DNA of 64,000 nt from Candidatus Omnitrophota bacterium (lineage in GTDB: Bacteria; Hinthialibacterota; Hinthialibacteria; Hinthialibacterales; JAKPRU01). Positions 44,727 to 53,151 of this stretch are shown in pieces. Positions within the stretch are counted from its first letter, which is position 1, and each line of letters opens with the position of its first letter. The position numbers and the translations under genes were made by a program. The notes beneath the pieces are model-generated. The model was not told where the DNA came from, searched no databases, and saw only the letters and a list, made by a program, of their open reading frames with translations. The stretch spans positions 1 through 64,000 of the forward strand of contig JAKQSI010000070.1 in NCBI GenBank assembly GCA_029570205.1, given 5' to 3'.

Positions 44727-45812
44727 ATGATGAAGATATTCCGTGAACGGTCGGCAAGCCGGATGGCCGGTTGGGTCATGTGGGTTGCGGTTTGTCTGCC
44801 CCTATGGGCGGCCCCGTTGTACGAATCGGATTTCCTTTTTGAAGCGAACGAACAATACCCGGAGTCTCACGGGTCCACCATCACCGTGCTTCCCAGCGGG
44901 GACCTTCTGGCAGCCTGGTACGCCGGATCGGCAGAGAAAGCCTCGGATGTGGCTATCCTGGGGGTTCGTCGTTCCCCGAAAGACCGGCAGTGGTCTGCGC
45001 CGTTTGTGCTGACCGACGATCCCACTCGGTCCGATGGAAATCCAGTCCTGTTTGTGGATCGCGAACAGACGGTATGGCTGTTTTACAATGTGATGTACGG
45101 CAAGGCGGAAGGCCGTACCCGTCAGGGAACCGGCTGGACCAGTTGCAAGATCCACTATCGGATATCCGCAGATGACGGCCGAACCTGGAGTCTTCCCCGC
45201 ACACTCACCGAGGAATGGGGCTACTTGACCCGCTCCAAACCGATCCAGCTGGAAAACGGCGATATCCTGCTTCCGGCGCATGACGAGCGGGACGGGTCTT
45301 CGCTGTTTTTGATTGCGGAAGAGGGCAAACCAACTTGGACGACGGGGCAGCGCATCGACTGCGGCGGCGGATTTCACTGGGGGAATATCGAGCCGACTGT
45401 GATTCAGAGGACAGATAAAAGCCTTCTGTGTTTTATGCGGGCGGGCGGGCCAAAAACCCGTCGGACCTGGCAATCGGAATCGTTTGACCTGGGACGGACC
45501 TGGACCCATCCGGTTACGGTTTCTCTGCCGAATCCGGATGCGGCTGTGGACCTGTTAAAACTGAAGAGCGGAAATGTCGTGCTGGCGTTCAATAACAGCA
45601 CGGTGGAGCGATGTCCGCTTACCCTGGCTCTTTCAAACGACGACGGAAAAACATGGGTCAATTTTCGGGATCTGGAGACAGAAGGCGGGGCCTATTCTTA
45701 CCCCAGCCTGACCGAGGCGCAGGATGGGACGATTCATGTGACGTATACCTACCGGCGGAAAACCATCAAGCATGTGCGTCTGAATGTGGATTGGATTCTT
45801 GAAGAGAAGTGA
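44727..45812 (+). CDS. Secreted sialidase-like (BNR-2) protein
   Basis: 361 residues. A signal peptide (MAGWVMWVAVCLPLWAA) precedes a six-bladed-propeller exo-sialidase-like domain. FEANEQYPESHGSTITVLPS and LLAAWYAGSAEKASDVAI are typical of the BNR-2 family, with Asp boxes SADDGRTWSLP and SNDDGKTWVNF and GGFHWGNIEPTVIQ. ATG 44727 is used; a TTG at 44703 is possible but lacks a site. Distinct from the longer sialidase-like protein at 21135. It may hydrolyse sialic acid or another sugar at chain ends. Confidence 0.82.
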   Translation: MMKIFRERSASRMAGWVMWVAVCLPLWAAPLYESDFLFEANEQYPESHGSTITVLPSGDLLAAWYAGSAEKASDVAILGVRRSPKDRQWSAPFVLTDDPTRSDGNPVLFVDREQTVWLFYNVMYGKAEGRTRQGTGWTSCKIHYRISADDGRTWSLPRTLTEEWGYLTRSKPIQLENGDILLPAHDERDGSSLFLIAEEGKPTWTTGQRIDCGGGFHWGNIEPTVIQRTDKSLLCFMRAGGPKTRRTWQSESFDLGRTWTHPVTVSLPNPDAAVDLLKLKSGNVVLAFNNSTVERCPLTLALSNDDGKTWVNFRDLETEGGAYSYPSLTEAQDGTIHVTYTYRRKTIKHVRLNVDWILEEK

Positions 45813-45904
45813 CGGAATCCAAATGAAATTGAATAGCCACCTGTGTTATACTGAGGGCGATATCTTGCCCATGCGGACCGAAGAATCATCCTGGAAGAGC
45901 CACG

Positions 45905-47005
45905 ATGGACCTGAAAAAGTCGGGAATTCGAGTTTTGGCCGTATCGGCAGCCTTGTTCCTGCTGCCGGGGTGTGAGGACAAGGATCTCCTGGAGACGAAC
46001 AGACTGGCGGTTGCCGCACTGGAAGGTGGTCACCCCGATGAGGCTATCCGACTTTTACAGCCCCTGATGGATTCCACTCGAACATCCCCGATTGTAATAG
46101 TCAACCTGGGACGGGCCTATCTGGAAACGGAGGACATCGATAAAGGCCTGGAGGTTCTCCGAGAAGCGATTCCCCTGCTGGATAAGAACGATCCCCTGAT
46201 TTTTCTGATTGCACGGATTTTTCTGGTCTATGGTGAGGTGGCCGATGTCGATCAGCTGATGGAGCGTTGCGGTTCCAAACTGCGCCGGACTGCGGAGTAT
46301 CATTTGATCCTGGGCAATTTACTGTTCGATGTCGGGTCGGAGGACGCGGAGGTTCTCCGCGAGTTTCGAGAGGCGCTGCGGATCGAGCCGGGGAACCGGG
46401 ATGCGGCCGAGTCTTTTTTCCGGGTGGTTCGCAGAATGGCGGACTTGACAAATGCCGATCAGATTCTCTCCGGACTGCCTGAAGAAGTCCTGAACAGTTC
46501 GGGGGCGAAGCTGGCCATGGCCCGGATTTGTGCGCAGCGGGAACAGTGGGCAGACTGCATTCAATATGCCGGCGAAGCGACAAAAATGGATCGAGGCAAC
46601 GAGGATGCCTGGCGGCTGCTCGCGCGGGCATATCAGGCGACGGGAGACATGCGGTCGGCAGAACGTACGCTGAAAAGCGCCATGAGTTCGTGCGACAGAT
46701 CGCCCACGATTGCGCTGGAGTACGCAAAAACCCTTGTGCAAAAAGAAAGGGAAGACCTGGCGGTCCGAATTCTTTCCCTGGTTGCGCAAGAGCAAAAACA
46801 GAAACCGCTGCCGGAACAGGCGCCTGCGCTGCATAATTTCCTGGCGGCATTGTATGCGCGGAAAGGGCGTTTCTCATTGGCGGAAACAGAACTCCAAAAC
46901 TCCCTCGCCATCAAGCCGGACCAGCCGAAAATTCGGGAGGTTCTGGACCTTGTTGCGCAGCGACAACAATTCAATGAACTCGCCGGCGGTTCCGGGTATG
47001 AATGA
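45905..47005 (+). CDS. TPR-repeat lipoprotein
   Basis: 366 residues. A short signal ending in lipobox LFLLPGC, then about eight tetratricopeptide-like helix pairs (TNRLAVAALEGGHPDEAIRL; IVNLGRAYLETEDIDKGLEV; WRLLARAYQATGDMRSAERT; LAALYARKGRFSLAETELQN). TPR lipoproteins scaffold envelope complexes. No enzymatic motif. It overlaps the downstream phosphoribosyltransferase by 8 bases, an arrangement that suggests coexpression but not a shared function. Confidence 0.85.
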   Translation: MDLKKSGIRVLAVSAALFLLPGCEDKDLLETNRLAVAALEGGHPDEAIRLLQPLMDSTRTSPIVIVNLGRAYLETEDIDKGLEVLREAIPLLDKNDPLIFLIARIFLVYGEVADVDQLMERCGSKLRRTAEYHLILGNLLFDVGSEDAEVLREFREALRIEPGNRDAAESFFRVVRRMADLTNADQILSGLPEEVLNSSGAKLAMARICAQREQWADCIQYAGEATKMDRGNEDAWRLLARAYQATGDMRSAERTLKSAMSSCDRSPTIALEYAKTLVQKEREDLAVRILSLVAQEQKQKPLPEQAPALHNFLAALYARKGRFSLAETELQNSLAIKPDQPKIREVLDLVAQRQQFNELAGGSGYE

Positions 47006-47528
47006 TCCCCTGAGATCGGTGTTGCTGAGTCAAGAACGAATCCGGCAGCGAGTGAGCGAACTGGCACGCGAGATCCGCTTGCAGTACGCAGACACGCGGC
47101 TGATTCTGATTTCCATTCTGAAAGGTTCAGTGATTTTTCTGTCCGATCTGGTTCGGCAGTTGCCGCCCAGCACGGAGTTTTATTTTTTGCAGCTATCCAG
47201 CTATCGCGACGGGACAGTTCCCCACGGAAAGCCGGGTTTCTACACGCTGCCTGTGCCGGATCTTCGCGGGCAGCATGTGCTTCTGGTGGAGGACATTCTG
47301 GATACGGGCCAGAGCCTGGAATATGCGCGAAGGCATTTCCTGAAAATGAAACCCGCGTCTCTCCGAATCTGTGTCCTGTTGGCCAAAGAGGGATACGAAT
47401 CATCACCGATGCCGAAGCCGGATTTCCTCGGATTTGTGATTCCACGGGAGTTTGTGGTGGGGTATGGGCTGGATTACCGGGAGCGGTATCGGGGATTGTC
47501 GGAGATTGGGATTCCGGCGGATTTGTGA
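46998..47528 (+). CDS. hpt: Hypoxanthine(-guanine) phosphoribosyltransferase
   Basis: 176 residues. Converts hypoxanthine or guanine plus PRPP to IMP or GMP in purine salvage. The PRPP loop is VLLVEDILDTGQSLEYA; LISILKGSVIFLSDLVRQL, FLQLSSYRDGT, PDFLGFVIPREFVVGYGLDY and RERYRGLSEIG are HPRT hallmarks. Start ATG 46998 within the 3' end of the TPR gene. Convergent with ruvA, only 42 bases apart. Confidence 0.93.
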   Translation: MNDPLRSVLLSQERIRQRVSELAREIRLQYADTRLILISILKGSVIFLSDLVRQLPPSTEFYFLQLSSYRDGTVPHGKPGFYTLPVPDLRGQHVLLVEDILDTGQSLEYARRHFLKMKPASLRICVLLAKEGYESSPMPKPDFLGFVIPREFVVGYGLDYRERYRGLSEIGIPADL

Positions 47529-47570
47529 ATAGATGGGATGGATCGGGGAGAAAGCGGCTTATCTCGGCCC

Positions 47571-48182
47571 TCAGCGGTGCTTGAGCGCTTCCTTGATGAG
47601 AGGCTCGACAGGGCTGTCTTTGCCGACAATTTCCACGGCTTCACTGACCGCGCGATGGGCCACCGAGGGTTTGCAGCCAAGCGCGATCAATGCCTGCACG
47701 GCTTCCTCAAATGCCCCCCCGGAGATCGGTGGAGGTCCCTCGGCGATTTCTTTACGGACAGCCGCTTTTCCCAGCGCCGACAACGACTCTTTATCTTTCA
47801 GATCGAAAATCAGGCGTTCCGCCCGTTTCTTGCCGATGCCCGGCACACGGCACAAGCCACGCTGATCCCCCGCCTGAATTACGGCTACAAATGCCTCCGG
47901 CGAGAAGGTGGAAAGAATGTCCAACGGTGTCTTGAATCCGATCCCCGGAACCTGTGTCAGGATCTGGAACAATTCTTTTTCCTGGGAAGTGGCAAATCCG
48001 AACAGGCGGACATCATCCTCTCGGAACACCAGAGTTGTATAGACGAAAACTTTTTCCCCCGTTGTGGGCAGCTTCCCAAACGTCGAATAGGGAATGGCAA
48101 CCTCGAATCCCACACCCCCGATGTCGATGACGGCGCGATCCGGGCTTTTTTCACGCAGTACCCCGTTGAGAAATGCGATCAT
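47571..48182 (-). CDS. ruvA: Holliday junction branch migration protein RuvA
   Basis: 203 residues: N-terminal OB fold (MIAFLNGVLREKSPDRAVID, VGFEVAIPYSTF), two helix-hairpin-helix motifs (ILTQVPGIGFKTPLDILSTF; LCRVPGIGKKRAERLIFDLK) and the C-terminal RuvB-binding domain. It binds Holliday junctions. It overlaps ruvC by four bases (ATGA). ruvB is not adjacent. Confidence 0.96.
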   Translation of the reverse strand: MIAFLNGVLREKSPDRAVIDIGGVGFEVAIPYSTFGKLPTTGEKVFVYTTLVFREDDVRLFGFATSQEKELFQILTQVPGIGFKTPLDILSTFSPEAFVAVIQAGDQRGLCRVPGIGKKRAERLIFDLKDKESLSALGKAAVRKEIAEGPPPISGGAFEEAVQALIALGCKPSVAHRAVSEAVEIVGKDSPVEPLIKEALKHR

Positions 48183-48697
48183 TGTCTCCCTCGCAACCGG
48201 ATTTCTTTCATGATTCGGCTGTGTACATAAGTCAGCGCGGCTGCCAGCGCATCCGCCGCGTGTTCCGATTCAGGCGGTTCGGGAAGTCCGAGCAACAGCT
48301 GCACCATTTTCTGGACCTGGTTCTTGCTCGCACGGCCTTTTCCCACGACGGCATTCTTGATTTCAGTGGGGCTGAATTCGTCCATCGGCAAATCGGCCTG
48401 CGCTCCCGCGACAATGGCCGCACCCCGCGCCTGGCTCATCGCCAGGGCTATCGAGACATTTCGGTGATAAACCAGTTTCTCACAGGCCATGCGCTGGGGC
48501 TTGTACTTCGCAATGATTTCTTCGATCCCGCGATAGATGGTCAGGAGCCGCTGTGGAAAGGAATCGTTCGAATCGGTTTCGATGGTCCCGGATGCCACCA
48601 GCCGAGAATCCCGGCCCTGCGCGTCAATCACGCCATATCCGACAGCGCGCACGCCCGGATCGATCCCTAATACACGCACGGTTTCTCTGCTGTTCAT
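48179..48697 (-). CDS. ruvC: Crossover junction endodeoxyribonuclease RuvC
   Basis: 172 residues from ATG 48697. RVLGIDPGVRAVGYGVID (first catalytic Asp), MACEKLVYHRNVSIALAMSQ (Glu), and EHAADALAAALTYVH (last Asp) form the RNase H-like active site that resolves Holliday junctions. The open frame to 48751 would add 18 residues without family support. Coupled to ruvA downstream. Confidence 0.95.
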   Translation of the reverse strand: MNSRETVRVLGIDPGVRAVGYGVIDAQGRDSRLVASGTIETDSNDSFPQRLLTIYRGIEEIIAKYKPQRMACEKLVYHRNVSIALAMSQARGAAIVAGAQADLPMDEFSPTEIKNAVVGKGRASKNQVQKMVQLLLGLPEPPESEHAADALAAALTYVHSRIMKEIRLRGRQ

Positions 48698-48815
48698 GAC
48701 ATGCGAACGGTATCCCGTTTCATCCCAGGAGGCAATCCCTCCAACCATCATCCTTTGCAGAGCGCCTTACTTCGATAAAATAGAAATATGATCCAATTGA
48801 GAAAGGAGGAGGCTG

Positions 48816-49403
48816 ATGTCTCAAGCAGGAAAACGATTTCAATGGGGAACGGCGGTGGGGGGGATACTGATTGCTGTCTCGCTTCTGGGACTTTCTGCGT
48901 CGGGGCTGGCGGTTGAAAAGGGCGATCAGGCCATCCCCTTTGAGGCAAAGGACACCGATGGGAAAAAAATATCTCTCAAACAGTATGAAGGAAAACTGGT
49001 TCTTTTGGAGTTCTGGGCGAGCTGGTGCCCGCCGTGCAAGGCCGAGATGCCGATCATTTTGAAAGTCCACGAAAAATACCGGAAACAGGGTTTCGAGGTC
49101 ATCGGCTTTGTCCAGGATGATGAAGCCGAGGGAGCATTGGATCATATCAAAGAAAACAAAATTCCGTGGCGGCAGATTCTGGATGACGCCGAATACCAAG
49201 GCAAATTCGGCGACCTGTATAAGGTCCGTGCCGTTCCGACTTGTATCCTGATCGGACCCGATGGGAAAGTGATCGACACACTGGCACGGGGTTCCAGGCT
49301 GGAGCCGCTTGTCCGGGAGCATATCGGTTCTGTTACAAACAAAGAACCGATCAAGATAGAGAAAGATATTCCGAAGGAACAGGAATCGGCCAAAACAGAG
49401 TGA
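48816..49403 (+). CDS. TlpA/ResA-like thioredoxin-fold protein
   Basis: 195 residues. Signal sequence GTAVGGILIAVSLLGLSASG, then a periplasmic AhpC/TSA-like thioredoxin domain with the redox motif WASWCPPCKAEMP, VIGFVQDD and the cis-Pro region VRAVPTCILIGPDGKVI. Family members reduce apocytochrome c or other periplasmic disulfides. The C-terminal ~25 residues are Lys/Glu-rich. AAAGGAGGAGG upstream is a strong start signal. Divergent from ruvC. Confidence 0.92.
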   Translation: MSQAGKRFQWGTAVGGILIAVSLLGLSASGLAVEKGDQAIPFEAKDTDGKKISLKQYEGKLVLLEFWASWCPPCKAEMPIILKVHEKYRKQGFEVIGFVQDDEAEGALDHIKENKIPWRQILDDAEYQGKFGDLYKVRAVPTCILIGPDGKVIDTLARGSRLEPLVREHIGSVTNKEPIKIEKDIPKEQESAKTE

Positions 49404-49569
49404 ACGGCTGCATTCGTAAGGATGTGTGCCCTCTACATCGGGGAACTTTCCGGCAGGAATCCCCAAGCGCATATTTTCTTGCGTCACTCCGGTTGAACTA
49501 TGCAAGTGGATTCTCAGTATGTCTCGAATGCGCTTGTTCCCCGGCCCGCCGGCAACATCAATTTGATTC

Positions 49570-49995
49570 CTACAGACGACTCAGCAGGCTGTTCCAGCTG
49601 TGACGGGAAGCGCTTTCCGCCGCGGTCACATTCATATCCCGCAGGGAAATTTTGAATTTAATGTTCTGGAGATCTTCATAGGTAATCTTTGCAGGATCGA
49701 TCTTCCCCGTCTGATCGTACACCACCATGCCGATCAGCGCTTTCGCTTTCTTTTTCAATTCAGAGACCGGGACATACGCTTGGGTCTCATGGTCGAAACC
49801 GGCGTGGATTCTGCCCGCCACTTTTCGCCCGCTTTTGTCGATCTGAATGGTGAACAGAAGGCATTTTTCGTTGTCATCCCAATAAGATTCGATGATCTCC
49901 CCGATGCGGACCTTTTTCGGCACAGCGCCATCGCCTTTACGGACAGCGACCGGCTTGCCGCCGAAAACTTGTTTTCTGATCTCGTCTCGCTTCAT
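49570..49995 (-). CDS. Unrecognised 141-residue protein coupled to a siroheme gene
   Basis: Soluble, basic N-terminus (RDEIRKQVFGGKPVAVRKGD), a central beta-rich part (KVRIGEIIESYWDDNEKCLL, IQIDKSGRKVAGRIH) and a helical end. It overlaps the upstream Met8-like gene by four bases (ATGA), so it is very likely translated together with it. I see no cysteine cluster or known motif. A tetrapyrrole or sulfite-related role would be inferred only from the neighbour. Confidence 0.6.
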   Translation of the reverse strand: MKRDEIRKQVFGGKPVAVRKGDGAVPKKVRIGEIIESYWDDNEKCLLFTIQIDKSGRKVAGRIHAGFDHETQAYVPVSELKKKAKALIGMVVYDQTGKIDPAKITYEDLQNIKFKISLRDMNVTAAESASRHSWNSLLSRL

Positions 49996-50663
49996 TGGCG
50001 CGTTTCCCGATTATGTTCAGCGGGGCTGATTTCTCTCGCGGCCTGGAGGATGGTCCGGGCGATTCGCTCGGCGACTTCTCTATTTCCGTTCCGCAGAAAA
50101 GCCAGCATGGGCGAATCTACCAGTTCCGCATCCAGGCGTTCCAACAGACTTTTCTCACGAATGGTATCACGAATCTCGGCGGACAGGCCATGAACGATCT
50201 CCAAAAACTGCGCATATTCCGAGCCGAATCCGGCGGCGAGTTCCCTTTGAATCCGGTGTTCCAGCGCGCGGCTGACCCCCGCTGTGGACACTGCCACGGT
50301 CAGATGCCCCCGCTGAATAGACACCGGTATCACATAGTCCAGGCACGAGCAGAGAATCCCGCGTTTGCGCGCCTCTTCAGAAACTTTTTCGTCATCCCCC
50401 GTTTCTCCCGTGGAGACCACGAGGAACATGCCCTCCAGGTCGTTCGCTTCAAAGGACCTTTTGATCCACCGGAACGAGGCAAGCTGAGCCATACCGTCCA
50501 GCGTTTCGGTCAGAGTCTCTGCCACCACAGTTACCGTTGCGCCGCTGCCGAGAAGGCCGGTGACCTGGTTCTCGGCTTTCGGGCCGCCGCCGACCACAAG
50601 GCACGGACGGCCCCGAAGATCCAGCAGCGCCGGATAATAGGGAATCGCTTCCCGCGACATCAT
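49992..50663 (-). CDS. Siroheme synthase N-terminal type: precorrin-2 dehydrogenase/ferrochelatase
   Basis: 223 residues of the Met8/CysG-N family, which oxidises precorrin-2 to sirohydrochlorin with NAD and can insert iron. The Rossmann motif is RPCLVVGGGPKAENQVTGLL; DLEGMFLVVSTGETGDDEKV, LCSCLDYVIPVSIQRGHLTV and AVSTAGVSRALEHRIQREL follow the family. There is no methyltransferase domain, so it is the stand-alone form. Siroheme serves sulfite or nitrite reductases, or the alternative haem route. Coupled to the downstream 141-residue gene. Confidence 0.9.
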   Translation of the reverse strand: MMSREAIPYYPALLDLRGRPCLVVGGGPKAENQVTGLLGSGATVTVVAETLTETLDGMAQLASFRWIKRSFEANDLEGMFLVVSTGETGDDEKVSEEARKRGILCSCLDYVIPVSIQRGHLTVAVSTAGVSRALEHRIQRELAAGFGSEYAQFLEIVHGLSAEIRDTIREKSLLERLDAELVDSPMLAFLRNGNREVAERIARTILQAAREISPAEHNRETRQ

Positions 50664-51058
50664 CCTCTCCTTGCGCTTCTATGCCGACCCGCCCATGACA
50701 TCTCATACACATTTCCTTATATAGAATACCATAATCTTCCTTCCCACAACCGACATCCGTCCCCTTCTCTTTTTTTCTTCCTTTCATCCTTCTTCCATGT
50801 CCTTTTCTTCAATTCCTAATCTGTAATCGGAAGTTCCTTTCCGTGAGGTCGGCAGAGTTCGTTTCATGACTTTCTTACCCACACAATAGGATTCGCGCAG
50901 GAGAATGCAGGGTGGAGAGCTCCGGTTGGACGCTGTGTCGGTATACATGACCTCGGCTTTTTTTTCATGGCCGGGAAAAGTGGCAGGACAAACCTCTATG
51001 CCTGTCATGACAGAGTGACAGGCGTAGTCGTCGCGTTCAACAGGCGGGGACGCCTGTC
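50664..51058. other. Intergenic region with palindromes
   Basis: About 395 bases with a pyrimidine-rich tract (CCCCTTCTCTTTTTTTCTTC, near 50760). At its right end are CCTGTCA...TGACAGG (51001-51022) and ACAGGCG-GGGA-CGCCTGT (51040-51057), the latter of the 1-174 hairpin family. No coding sequence or RNA gene recognised. Confidence 0.55.
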
Positions 51059-52423
51059 CTACCGGCCGATGGTGTTTCCCTGCGCGGTGGAGAGAAGTTC
51101 CGTAATGTGACACACCCGCGTGTCGAGATTCCGTTTCTTTACTCCGTACTGCAATTGCAAGAGGCATCCGGGATTAGCGGTCACCAGCAAATCCGGCGCG
51201 ACTTTCTCGATATTGTCCATCTTGCGGTCCAGGATCTTCATTGAGGTCTCGTAATGCGTAATGTTGTACACCCCGGCGCTTCCGCAGCACCAGTCGGATT
51301 CCGGCAGGTCTACAAACTCAATGCCCGGAATGGCCTTGAGAAGCGAATGCGGTTGTTTCGAGATTCCCTGCGCGTGCTGAAGGTGGCAGGGCTGGTCATA
51401 GGTGATCCGCAGCGGCCGGTTCAAATTCCGACCGTCGCCCGATCCTCGACCGGCCATTTTCTCCGGCATCTGTCCGCCGACAGGTTTCGGGTAATGCGGC
51501 CATGAAGCGAGAAACTCGGAAATATCCCGAACTTTCGCGCTGAAATGTTCCGCTCGCTCGGCATACTGGGGATTGTCCTTCAGCAGTTCCCTGTATTCTT
51601 TCAGTGAACACCCGCAGGCGGCGCAGTCGGTCACAATGTAGTCCACATTCTGTTTTTCGAACAGGTCGATATTGAAGCGCGCCAAGTCCGGCACACGGTG
51701 ACGATATCCTTCGGAGGCCAGCGGCGCGCCGCAGCAGAGAACCGCTTTCGGGATCACAACCCGGCAGCCACTGCGTGTGAGAAGGTCTATCGTGGCTCGG
51801 CAGCACCTGCCGAAAAAGATGCTCATCATACATCCCAGGAAAAAGCCGACCCGCGCCTTTTCCTCACCCTGAGCCGGAATCTCCTCCGCAACAAGCCGCC
51901 GCAACGGAAGTTCCATGCCATCGGGGGTAAACTCCTCCATAAACCGGAAAACAGCGGGGAACAGGCTCAAAATGCCCGACTTCTGCACCACTTTCCGCAG
52001 TCCGGTTTTCTGATACAGGCGCATCAGGAACGCGATGCGTTCAAGCCGGGGCGTGTATACAAACAGGTAATTGAAAAGCAGGTTCTTGATTGCCCGGTCC
52101 AAAAACGAATGCGGGCGGCACCGCTCTGCCTGGCTTCGGCCCGCTTCGATCAGATACCCGACATGGACCCCGGCGGGACACGCGCTCTCGCAAGCGCGGC
52201 AATCCAGGCAGAAATACAACTCCTTCTCCACCCCTTGCGTAAGTTCCAGCCGCCCGTCCGCCACCGCGCGGATCAGCGCAATCCGTCCACGGGGCGAGGA
52301 CCGCTCAATCCGGGTCAGCGAATACGTGGGACAATGCGGAAGGCACATCCCACATCTCATGCAGTTCAGGACCTTTTCATAGTCCGGAACATCCACACCT
52401 TGAAAATGAACGGCACGATTCAA
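51059..52423 (-). CDS. GlcF-like iron-sulfur protein (glycolate oxidase Fe-S subunit)
   Basis: 454 residues. Two ferredoxin-type 4Fe-4S motifs (CMRCGMCLPHCPTYSLT; CLDCRACESACPAGVHVGYL) are followed by two CCG domains (AVLCCGAPLASEGYRHRVPD, DCAACGCSLKEY; SDWCCGSAGVYNIT and TANPGCLLQLQYG). This is the architecture of GlcF and related heterodisulfide-reductase-like subunits, which pass electrons from 2-hydroxyacid oxidation. No GlcD/GlcE flavoprotein is adjacent. The start is TTG 52423. The stop codon is contributed by the adjoining GTAGGACAGGCG palindrome, so the last residues may be altered. Confidence 0.87.
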   Translation of the reverse strand: MNRAVHFQGVDVPDYEKVLNCMRCGMCLPHCPTYSLTRIERSSPRGRIALIRAVADGRLELTQGVEKELYFCLDCRACESACPAGVHVGYLIEAGRSQAERCRPHSFLDRAIKNLLFNYLFVYTPRLERIAFLMRLYQKTGLRKVVQKSGILSLFPAVFRFMEEFTPDGMELPLRRLVAEEIPAQGEEKARVGFFLGCMMSIFFGRCCRATIDLLTRSGCRVVIPKAVLCCGAPLASEGYRHRVPDLARFNIDLFEKQNVDYIVTDCAACGCSLKEYRELLKDNPQYAERAEHFSAKVRDISEFLASWPHYPKPVGGQMPEKMAGRGSGDGRNLNRPLRITYDQPCHLQHAQGISKQPHSLLKAIPGIEFVDLPESDWCCGSAGVYNITHYETSMKILDRKMDNIEKVAPDLLVTANPGCLLQLQYGVKKRNLDTRVCHITELLSTAQGNTIGR

Positions 52424-52715
52424 CAGGAAAACCTCTGGAAAACACTCTTATTGCGATGCAGCTCAAAATTGCATTCTACAACGCAATCCGATCCCCATCC
52501 TACGGGAGCCTTTGCCTCTTACTGCCGATCGCCTGGTTCCGACCTCTTCGCCCGCCCTTGCCCCCAATCTTCTCCCCGCCCCCTGATTTCCTCAATTCTC
52601 AATTCCCCCTCTTGCGCCCTTGACCGAAAACAGTCCGCTGGTGAAACTGAAAGCGTGGTTCAATCTAGGACCACCGCAGGAATGCGCAAGACGCACCCCG
52701 ATGCAGGGATTTACC
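52424..52715. other. Divergent intergenic region
   Basis: About 290 bases between the divergent GlcF-like and bifunctional-nuclease genes, pyrimidine-rich on the plus strand. I see no convincing promoter pair and no RNA gene. Confidence 0.4.
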
Positions 52716-53108
52716 ATGATCGAAATGACCTTTTTCGAGTTGCGCCTGGATGAAACCGGCGCGGACCAGATCATCATCCTCAAAGAAAAGGACGGCGACC
52801 GCCTCATGCCGATCCTGATCGGTTATTACGAGGCTCAATCCATCCATTTGGCAATCAATGACGTGCAGGTCCAGCGGCCCCTCACCCACGATCTGATCGT
52901 GAACATCATTGATGCGCTCAACGCACGAATTATCCGGATTCTTATCAATCAACTCCTCGAATCGACATTTTATGCGCGGATCTTTTTTGAAACACCCACC
53001 GGCCCGGTGGATGTCGATTCGCGTCCGAGCGATGCCATCGCCATCGCCCTTCGCACGAATGTCCCGATCTTTGTCGCGGAGGAAGTGCTGGAACAGGTTG
53101 CTCGATAA
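52716..53108 (+). CDS. Bifunctional nuclease (BFN/DUF151) domain protein
   Basis: 130 residues from ATG 52716 (CAGGG site upstream). FFELRLDETGADQIIILKEK, LMPILIGYYEAQSIHLAIND, RPLTHDLIVNIIDALNARII and VDVDSRPSDAIAIALRTNVP are the standard DUF151/BFN blocks. The fold has been linked to DNase/RNase activity in plants; bacterial roles are unsettled. The open frame to 52620 is not needed. Convergent with the GH-like gene. Confidence 0.9.
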   Translation: MIEMTFFELRLDETGADQIIILKEKDGDRLMPILIGYYEAQSIHLAINDVQVQRPLTHDLIVNIIDALNARIIRILINQLLESTFYARIFFETPTGPVDVDSRPSDAIAIALRTNVPIFVAEEVLEQVAR

Positions 53109-53151
53109 ATCCCACCGAAGACACTCCGAACCGTCCGCCTCTATCGTGTAC

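Noticed and set aside
50784-51167. 127-residue minus-strand open frame
   Set aside because: It overlaps the GlcF-like gene and a palindrome, and has no recognised motif or site.
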